Made by a program: the position numbers and the translations under genes. A stretch of 64,000 bases of DNA from Natronorubrum thiooxidans (GTDB lineage: Archaea > Halobacteriota > Halobacteria > Halobacteriales > Natrialbaceae). Positions 49,832 through 58,700 of this stretch are shown here, piece by piece. The notes below the pieces were generated by a model. It saw only the letters and a program-made list of their open reading frames with translations, had not been told where the DNA came from and ran no database searches. How positions within the stretch are numbered: position 1 is the first letter of the stretch; each line of letters opens with the position of its first letter. The stretch covers positions 1 to 64,000 of the forward strand of contig NZ_FTNR01000010.1 in NCBI RefSeq assembly GCF_900156475.1, in the 5' to 3' direction.

Positions 49832-51610
49832 CTATTTCTTTCGACCCGACGGGCCGTCGGGAACGGTGACAGCGACTGTCGTTCCGACATCAGGTGTCGA
49901 ATCGATCTCGATCGTTCCGCCGTGGCGATCGACGATTTTCTTACAGATCGCCAACCCCATTCCGGATCCCGACGCCGTTCCAGCGCGGTCGGCCCGGGTA
50001 AAGAGCTCGAAGACGTACTCGAGGTCGTCCGGCTCGATCCCGACGCCATCGTCTTCGACGGTCACCCGCCACCCGTCGTCGGCTCGCGTCGCAGCCACGT
50101 GGATCGTCGGGGGCCCGTCGCTCGAGTACTTGAGTGCGTTCCCGATCAGATTCTGAAACAGCTGTCGAAGCTGGTGTGGAACACCCCACACTGTCGGCAG
50201 CTCGTCACGGGTTACGGAGGCGTTTCGATCGTCGATTTCGAATCGATACGCGTCGATGACATCGTCAAGCACTCGGTCACAGTCGACCGCCGTCCACTCG
50301 TCGTCGACCGACCCGATCCGAGAGTACGCAAGCAGGTCGGTGATCATCTCCTGCATTCGATCCGTGTTCTTTCGTGCAACCTCGAGGAGTTCGGTTCCGT
50401 CGGCGTCAATCGCCGATCGATGTTCACGTTCGAACAAGGCGAGATACTGCTCGGTCGTCCGCAACGGTCCTCGAAGATCGTGTGAGATAACACCCATGAA
50501 CGCTTCGAGTTCGGCGTTCGATCGTCTGAGCCGATCGATCGTCGCCTCGAGTTCGGCCTCGAGCTCTCGGGTTGCCGTGATGTCGCGAACGATGATCGAC
50601 CGACCGATGCGTTCCCCGCGAACGTCGTAGACAGGAGCCGACGTGAGTTCGAGCTGTCGACGCTCGCCGCGACGCTCGTCAACGAGTTCGCCCGTAGCTG
50701 TCTCGCCATCGGAACCGCGCTCGAGGGCCATGGCGTGGTCGGGACGCAGCGTGTCGAACCGTGTGCCGATCGCGTCCTCGGAGAGTCCAAGCAGGTGTTC
50801 GGCGGCGTCGTTCAGATCGACAATGCGGTCATCGCGGTCGGTGACGATCACTCCCTCCCGAAGGTTGCCGACGACGATGTTGCGGGCGACCGGTGTCAGG
50901 TCGAGCAGCCGGTAGTAGTAGATCGCGATAAAAAACCCGATGCCTGTGATGGTGAAACTGAACGGGGTGAGATCGAAGTTAGGAACGGGTGTAAATCCGG
51001 CGTGGTGGATCGCGTTCGTCGCCATCGGTAGGGCCGCACCGACTAAGAGCAGTCCGACTTGTCGCCGGTAGATCCGCGGTGACCAGATCGATAGCTGGAC
51101 GAGCAAGACGACGCCAGCGATCATGAGCGCGTATCCGTACGCTGCGTGCGCATAGAACACCGGTCCGAACTCCTGACGGAAGATCAGAAACGACGCGTCG
51201 GCGACAGCTTCGACGCCCAGCGGAACCCGAACGAACCGGTGGGCCTCGTTCGTAAAGACGAGCACGAGGTAAACGGCGGGAACGACCGAGAGCGCCCCGA
51301 TCGTACGGCGTGTCACCCAGTGGCCTCGCCCGGTAAACTGGAGTGCGAAACAGAACCACGCGACAGGGACGATTGCAACGCCGATATGGACGATATTCGC
51401 CCAGAACAGTTTCGTCGCCACGGTCGCCCCCGCGAGTTGGAGCGCGTACGCGAACGCCCACAGCGAGGTGGCTGCCATGAGTGCGGCGAACGGGACTGCG
51501 CCAGTCGCATCCCGGTTGTTCCACGCGTACGTTCCGATCGTCCCCATGACGATCGCTGCTGCCACGAGGATGGGCGTAAAGGCGGTCCACTGCCACTCCC
51601 AACCGATCAT
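49832..51610 (-). CDS. Seven-transmembrane PAS histidine kinase
   Basis: 592 residues from ATG 51610 (MIGWEWQWTAFTPILVAAAI). Seven membrane segments occupy about 10-225 (histidine-kinase N-terminal 7TM region), then a PAS domain at about 240-350 with GVIVTDRDDRIVDLNDAAEH. A helical linker leads to the H-box VISHDLRGPLR, the N-box LFQNLIGNALKYSSDG, the G1 box VEDDGVGIEPDD and G2 GSGMGLAICKKIV. All catalytic elements are intact. It likely senses a membrane-linked signal and phosphorylates a receiver encoded on either side of it. It lies in a three-gene cluster with receivers. Confidence 0.9.
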   Translation of the reverse strand: MIGWEWQWTAFTPILVAAAIVMGTIGTYAWNNRDATGAVPFAALMAATSLWAFAYALQLAGATVATKLFWANIVHIGVAIVPVAWFCFALQFTGRGHWVTRRTIGALSVVPAVYLVLVFTNEAHRFVRVPLGVEAVADASFLIFRQEFGPVFYAHAAYGYALMIAGVVLLVQLSIWSPRIYRRQVGLLLVGAALPMATNAIHHAGFTPVPNFDLTPFSFTITGIGFFIAIYYYRLLDLTPVARNIVVGNLREGVIVTDRDDRIVDLNDAAEHLLGLSEDAIGTRFDTLRPDHAMALERGSDGETATGELVDERRGERRQLELTSAPVYDVRGERIGRSIIVRDITATRELEAELEATIDRLRRSNAELEAFMGVISHDLRGPLRTTEQYLALFEREHRSAIDADGTELLEVARKNTDRMQEMITDLLAYSRIGSVDDEWTAVDCDRVLDDVIDAYRFEIDDRNASVTRDELPTVWGVPHQLRQLFQNLIGNALKYSSDGPPTIHVAATRADDGWRVTVEDDGVGIEPDDLEYVFELFTRADRAGTASGSGMGLAICKKIVDRHGGTIEIDSTPDVGTTVAVTVPDGPSGRKK

Positions 51611-51687
51611 CGAGAACACGGTCCTGGGTGGAGCTACCGTGAGAAATAGCTTAGCCGTTCTGCCGTTCCGCCGGTCGATTCGGTGAC

Positions 51688-52512
51688 TCACTCGTCACTC
51701 GAGGACGACGAGAGCTGGTCGAGCCGATCACAGAGTATGTGGTACTGCTCGCTCTGTTCGAGGGCAGCAGCGGTGTACGCCGCCTCGAGCGCGGTTCGTT
51801 TCTCGAGCAGCGCGTGATACGTCCGTTCGGTCGGGGGCTGGCCGACGCGCTCGAGTTGCGTGTTGACCGTCTCGAGAAACGTCGGTTTCGAGACCGGCTT
51901 CCGAACGATCGTATCGCAGCGAACGTCAACGAGGTCGAGTCCGGGTCGGTCGGCGGTAAGCAACACGGTCCGACAGGCGTTGTTTGCGTGCCGAGCGAGT
52001 TCGTCGACACGTGCTGGTCCCTCGGCGGCGAACTGTCGGTCGTAGACGACGACGTCGATCGTGTGGTCGAGCGCTTCTCGGAGCGTCCGCTCGTCGTGGA
52101 CTCCGTAGACGATCGCCTCGGAGTCGAGCCACTGCTGGTAGAGTTCCGTGAGCCGCGAATCGCGATCGGCGATCACGATTTTAGGCTTGGAGGCGTTGAG
52201 ATGGTGATCGCCCCAGCCCGCGAGCGTCTCGAACACCGGCTCTAACTCTGCGCCGGCGTCGGTGATGTCGTACTCGACGCGAAGCGGTGATTCGTTCACG
52301 ACGATGCGACTGATAAGCCCGTGTTCGCGGAGTGACTCGACGTTTTGGGAGAGGACCTTTCCCGAGATGCCATCCAGACTGTCGTGAAGTTCGTTGAACC
52401 CGAGCGGGCCGTCGTCGAGGAGTGCCATGACGATTCGCGGATGCCACTTCCTCGAGAGCAGCGCCAATACGGCGAGCGCGGTTTCGTCGCGAACACCACT
52501 CGCGGCCGTCAT
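51688..52512 (-). CDS. HxlR winged-helix fused to a receiver and HalX domain
   Basis: 274 residues from ATG 52512 (MTAASGVRDETALAVLALLS). Residues 10-100 are HxlR-type: KWHPRIVMALLDDGPLGFNE, then L-S-Q-N-V-E-S-L-R-E-H-G-L and Y-D-I-T-D-A-G. Residues 110-220 are a receiver with acidic pocket A-D-R-D, phosphoacceptor Asp in V-V-V-Y-D-R-Q-F, Thr in LLTADRP and Lys in IVRKPVS. The end is a HalX domain (ALLEKRTALEAAYTAAALEQ). HalX receivers normally lack DNA-binding domains, so the fusion is unusual and gives a phosphorylation-controlled repressor or activator. It is divergent from the giant surface protein gene. Confidence 0.8.
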   Translation of the reverse strand: MTAASGVRDETALAVLALLSRKWHPRIVMALLDDGPLGFNELHDSLDGISGKVLSQNVESLREHGLISRIVVNESPLRVEYDITDAGAELEPVFETLAGWGDHHLNASKPKIVIADRDSRLTELYQQWLDSEAIVYGVHDERTLREALDHTIDVVVYDRQFAAEGPARVDELARHANNACRTVLLTADRPGLDLVDVRCDTIVRKPVSKPTFLETVNTQLERVGQPPTERTYHALLEKRTALEAAYTAAALEQSEQYHILCDRLDQLSSSSSDE

Positions 52513-52667
52513 CGTCTGGTACACGTGGGAGGAACGTGATATACTCCCCGATACTGGAACTCTGACCGAGTGAGTCGATCGCAAGCCAACCGAGAACTGA
52601 CACGAAATGAGCGTGGAGTCCGGGATGCGGTCGGGGTGTGATGGCGGAGCGTGGTCACTTACCTCGG

Positions 52668-52686
52668 GGTAACCTGAACGGTTACC
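52668..52686 (+). promoter_or_regulatory. Perfect inverted repeat, candidate operator
   Basis: GGTAACC-TGAAC-GGTTACC, two 7-bp arms around a 5-bp spacer, ending 16 bp before the TATA palindrome of the surface-protein gene. The position suits an activator or repressor such as the divergent HxlR-receiver protein. Confidence 0.6.
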
Positions 52687-52702
52687 ATCGAGTCAGCGCG
52701 AG

Positions 52703-52722
52703 TATATATTTATAAATATATA
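52703..52722 (+). promoter_or_regulatory. Palindromic TATA sequence of the surface-protein gene
   Basis: A 20-bp perfect palindrome of only A and T (TATATATTTA/TAAATATATA) ending 10 bp before ATG 52732. The centre of the left half is about 26 bp from the ATG, so the message would be leaderless. Because it is symmetric it could direct transcription either way, although the leftward gene starts 190 bp away. Confidence 0.7.
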
Positions 52723-52731
52723 ACAACTATT

Positions 52732-55700
52732 ATGAGTCTGCTAGAGTGGAAGTCACGTTTTTCTCAGGTCCGTACTCGATCGTTCGCCGTCGTGCTCTCC
52801 GTTTTACTCGTCACGTCCATCATGGTTCCGTTCGTGGCTGTTGGTTCTACAACAGGTGATGGCGACGGATCGTCGCTCGAGCAGCTGGCTGGCCTCGAAG
52901 CGACGAGCGATCATGGCACATGTGTCGTTGCAGACGAATCTATTCAGGACGCAATCGACGCTGCCAGTCCCGGCGAGACGATCTGCGTCGGGGACGGTAC
53001 CTATCAGGAAGCGCTGTTCATCGACAAAGACGATCTGACGCTCATCGCATCGGATGGGTCACAGCCGGTACTCGACGGAAGCGACGGCGTGTTCGGTCAC
53101 GGTATCCACGTTTCGGGTGCGACGGGCGTCACCATCGACGGAGTCGTCGTTCAGGGGTTCGAAGAGATCAACGGCTTGAGCGGGATCGGGATCTATCTCC
53201 AAGACGCTCACGAGGCAACGGTTCGCAACACCGAGGTTCGAAACAACGACGGTGGCATCCTCAACTGGAACGGCGACGACGTCACCATCGAATCGAACAC
53301 GCTGACGAATAACGCACAGGGGAAGGTGTCGAATGCGTTCAACAACGTCCACGGCGGGATTCATCTGTCCGGTTCCAGCGGGAACACGATCGAGAACAAC
53401 GACGCGAGCGGGAACCACGAAACCAACATCTACGTTCGGAATTCCGACGATGCGACCGTCCGCGGAAACACGGTCACAGATGCGCCCCAGGGACAACAGG
53501 GAAGCATCTACGTTTACGGGTCGACAAACGCGCTGATCGAGGCCAACACGGTCACCGACAACGTCGGCGGCGACCTCCGACGCGGGATCGGACTCAGGAC
53601 GGCCGATGGCCCGACCGTCACCGACAACCATCTCGAAGGGAATCAGGGAACCGCCCTCCACGTACGCAGTTCAAACGATGTGTCCGTCTCGGGGAACACG
53701 ATCACGAACAACCAGAATACTGGGCTGTTCGTGACGGGGTCCGCGACCAACACCGTTCTCGAGGGGAACACCGTCGACGGGAACGACGGGCACGGGATTC
53801 GTGTCCAGTCCGACGGCGTCATCGTCCGGGACAACGATATTCTCGAGAACGAGCTGTCGGGCGTGTCGGTGAGCGAGGCGCGAGAAGTCATCGTCCGGAG
53901 CAACGTGATCGCAGACAGCGACAACAGCGGCGTGGCTGTGTTCGGATCGACGTCGACTGCGGCGCGTAATGGGCTCATCGAGGGGAACACTGTCTCCGGA
54001 AGCGGCGGAGACGGGATCTGGATCAGCGGGCCGCGGGACGTGACCGTCCGTGGCAACGACGTGACGACCAGCAGCGAACACGGCATCCACGCGATCGACG
54101 CCGAGAGCGTCGTCATCGACGAAAACGACGTGTCCGGCAGCCAGCGAAGTGGGATCAAAACGGACGGCGCGGTGAACGTCACCGTCACGAAGAACACGGT
54201 CACCGCCAACGCCGACACGGGGATTCTCGTCCGGGATACGGTCTCGGACACCCGAGCGATGGCAATCAGTGAGAACACCGCCACGGACAACGTTGATGGG
54301 GTTCGTCTGGAAGGGAGCAATCTCGAGAACGTGACCGTCGAGGCAAATCGTCTCGAGGAGAACACGAACGGGGTGACTATCGCGGACACCCCCTCCAGCC
54401 AGGACGCGCTTAGAATCAACGAAAACGTCATCCAGAACAATGCCAACAGAGGAATTAACCACGAAACTAATCAGCTGATCGACATCACGAGCAACTGGTG
54501 GGGTGATGCGAGCGGGCCGAGCGGCGGCGCGGTCGACCGTGAGACCGGGGCGGTCGCTGACGGGTTGGGCGATTCGATCGAACACGACTCGCATGACGAC
54601 CGCTTCTGGTTCGATCCGTGGCTCACGACCGACGTGGGCGGCGAATCAGACCCAGTCGGCGCACAGTTCGACATCGAGATCACCGACACGAACGAACCGA
54701 TAACTGCCGGTGAGACGCTCGTCGTCACGGCCACCGTCACCAACATGGGTGATCAGTCCGGAACCGAAACAGTCGAACTCATTGCCGACGACGGCGCGAC
54801 CGGTCTGGATAGCACCGAGGTGACGCTCGGGGACGGCGAGAGTGAGCCGATCGACCTCTCTTGGGAGACGACTGGGGACGACACCGGCGTCTTCGATCTC
54901 TCTGTCGTCTCGCCGTACAGCGCGGATACGGTGATTGTGACGGTCGACGCTCCGTCCGCTGGGGCGTTCTTCGCGGTGACGATCGACGACACTAACGAGC
55001 CGATCGCGGCGGGAGACACGCTCGAAGTGTCCACGACGATCGCCAACATTGGCGATGCGGAGGGCACACAGACCATCGAGTTCGTGGCGTTCGACGGAAC
55101 GACGGTCGTCGATTCCACGTCGCTGACGCTGGCGGCTGACGCGACCGAAACGCTCGTTCTCAGTTGGTCGAACGCGCCGGACGGAACCGGCGACGTGACC
55201 GTCCGAACCGAGGACGATAGCGACGGCCGCACGGTCGCCATCGGTGCGGCCACCGCCGTCGAAATCACGAGTTGTCGCGTCATCGACACAGCGGGTAACT
55301 ACGTGCTGTCCAGCGACCTCAGCGGTGACGACACCTGTATCACGATCACGGCGAGCGACGTGTCCGTCGACGGCGGTGGGCACACGATCGCTGCGTCGAA
55401 CGCGACTGGAAACGATTGGGGTGTCCACGTCACTGGCGTCGACGGACGGGTTGAGAACGTCTCCGTCACGAACCTCGTTCTCGAGGGGTGGGGCAACGGT
55501 GTGCGGTTCCGAAACGTCGATGACAGCGAGCTATCGAATGTCGTCGTCGAGAACGGCTCTACGGGCGTAGTCCTGTCGGCCTCACACGGAAACACGCTCA
55601 ACGACCTCACGATTCGAGACAACAACCGACGGGCGCTGTCGCTGAGCTCCAGCGACGACAACGTGGTGAGCGACGTGGAGGCGACCGGCAACGAGGCGGC

Positions 55701-58700
55701 CACGACGTTCAGCGGCCGCGGGTCGGTGTATCTGTTCGGCTCATCGAACAACGAGTTCGAGGACGTCGTCGTCACCGACGGGCGCTCCGGTGTTCGGATC
55801 TCGTTCAGCACTGGCAACGAGTTCGTCGGCCTCACCACGGAGCGCCACGCGAACTACGGCCTCGAAGTACAGAGCAACAGCAACACGTTCACCGATGTTG
55901 TCGCGAACGACAACGGCTGGCACGGGATTCAGGTGAACACGGCGAGCTTCAACGCCTTCGAGAACGTCACCGTGACTGGTACCGATGGGAGTGCGGTCCG
56001 ACTCACCGGGATCGGATCGGGGAGTACGCCCCAGAACAACGTCTTCGAAAACGTCTCCGTGACCGACAACGACGGGGCGGCAGTCTCGCTCAGCGTCGCG
56101 AATTACAACACGTTCCGGGACCTGACAACGGCCTCGAATACCGGATCGGCGGTTACCTTCGTGAGCAGGGCTGAAGGTAACCTCGTCGAATTCGGCGAGA
56201 TCGGTCACGGAATTAACACCGCTGTCAACTTCGGTTCCGACAGCGTCGGGAATACGGTCAGGGAGGTGTCTCTTAACGGGACCGGAACGCCGTTCGTCTC
56301 ACAGGACGGTGGCCCCAACAACGAGTTCGACCGCGTCGACATCGACGGGACGGTCGTCTCACTTTCTGCCCGTGGTGTCGGAACGTCGCAAGTGTCGCCG
56401 AGCACGCTCCCCGCGGACTCGACCCCGCTCGGTTCGTTCCTCCGAGTCACGCCGCACAGCTCCGGCACGACTCACGTCGAGCACCTCCGGTTCCATTACG
56501 AGGCCGCCGACGTGGAGTCGCTTGACGAGAACGCGCTCGCGATCTGGCGGCTTGTGGACGGCGAGTGGATCGCGCCGACCGATGCTACGTACGTCACCGG
56601 CGTCGACACTGACCAGCAGTACGTGTTCGCGACCGGCATCGACGAGAGCCACCTGTCCGCGACGTTCGGTGTGTTCGCCACAGGGAGTTCGACGGATCCC
56701 GGTGACGGCGATAGCAGCGGCAGCAGCGGTGGCGGCGGTGGTAGCGGCGCGGCCACGCCGGCCGACCCCGAACCGGAGCCCGATGCCCCGTTCTTTACCG
56801 TGAGCATCGTCGAGACCACGTCGCCGGTAACAGCGGGTGAAACGCTCGACGTGACCGCAGTCGTCGAAAACGTCGGTGCCGAAAACGGGACCGGGACCGT
56901 CGAGTTGCTCGCCAACGGCGCGGTCGTGGACTCGGCGTCGACCTCGCTTTCCGCTGGCGACGAGGTGGCGATCGAGCTCTCGTGGGCGACCACTGCCGAC
57001 GACGTGGCCGAAACGAGCACGCTCGAGGTGCGCAGTGACGACGACGCGGCGACCGCCGTCGTTACCGTGAATCCGGTGGACGAGGATGCCGAAATCGTCC
57101 TCTATGGCGCTCGCGCACAGAGTGACACCGTGGACGTCGGCGACACGTTGACCGTCGTCGGGGACTTCTACAACCTCGGGACGACCGGCGGCGAGCGAAC
57201 CGTGACGCTGTTCGTCGACGGCGAGGCAGTCGACGACGCGACGGTGACGGTCTCGCCGGGACTGGCTCGTGGCGCCGCAGAGCTCACGTGGACGCCGACC
57301 GAGGACGACATCTCCGACGGGGCTGCAGAGACGGAGTTCACCCTCTCGCTCGACGGATTGCTGGTCGGCACCGTCACGGTCGACAATCCGTACTCCGACA
57401 TTCAGGTGATCGCGGCGTCCAGCTCGTCAACCGAGCTCGTCGCCGGTGAGGAAGCGTACGTGGTCGGGAGCATCTATCAGGCGGGGACCATCGCGGGCAG
57501 CGAGACGTTCGACCTGGTTGCCGAGAACGTCGACACCGGTGAGGAGATCGTCCTCGGGAGTCAGGAATCGCCCGAACTCGCTCCCGGCTTCTACTACCTC
57601 GGTGCGCTCAACGTCTCGTACGCCATCGACGAGCCGGGCACCTACGACCTCAGGCTGGGTGATCGCGATGCAGGCTCCGTGGAGGCCGAAGCCGCCTACT
57701 CCGACGTGAAGGTGATCGCTGCATCCACCTCCGAGATCGAATTGGTCGCGGGCGAGGAGGCGTACGTCGTCGGGAGCATCTACCAGGCAGGGACCATCGC
57801 GGGCACCGAAACGTTCGACCTCATTGCCGAGAACGTCGACACCGGCGATGAGATCGTCCTCGGGAGTCAGGAATCGCCCGAACTCGCTCCCGGTTGGTAC
57901 CACCTCGGTGCGCTCAACATCTCGTACACGATCGAAGAGGCTGGCACCTACGACATCACGCTCGGTGATCAGTCGGCAGGGACCGTTGAGGTCGAAGCCG
58001 CCTACTCCGATATTCTGGTTATCGGCGCGTCGACTTCCGAAGTCGACCTCGTTGCGGGCGAGGAGGCGCACGTCGTCGGGAGCATCTATCAGGCAGGAAC
58101 GATCGAAGCCGGCGAGACGGTCGACCTCGTCGCTGAGAACGCTGAGACGGGCGAGGAGATCGTCCTCGGGAGTCAGGAATCGCCCGAACTCGCTCCCGGC
58201 TTCTACTACCTCGGTGCGCTCAACGTCTCGTACACCATCGATGAGGCGGGGACCTACGATCTCAGGCTGGGTAATCGTGATGCAGGCACCGTCGAGGTCG
58301 AAGCCGCCTACTCCGATATCACCGTCATCGCCGCTTCCTCGTCCGTCGTCGAGTTCGTCGCAGGCGAGGAGGCCTACGTCGTGGGGAGCATCTACCAGGC
58401 CGGCACGATCGAAGCCAGCGAGACGTTCGAACTCACCGCCGAAAACGTCGACACCGGCGAAGAGTTCGTCCTCGGGACGCAGGAGTCGCCCGAACTCGCC
58501 CCCGGCTACTACTATCTCGGCGCGCTCAACGTCTCGTACACCATCGACGAGGCAGGTACCTACGACCTCACGCTCGGCGACCGTCCGGCCGGCACCGTCG
58601 AGGTACTCCCCTCTAATAGCGACATTCGCGTGACCGCAGCCAGCGTCGAAGAGATCGAACTGGTCCAGGGCGAGACCACGTTCGTAACTGGTAGCATCTA

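Noticed and set aside
53059-54594. Long minus-strand frames inside the giant surface protein gene
   Set aside because: They are antisense to a protein with consistent beta-helix repeats and have no own signals.
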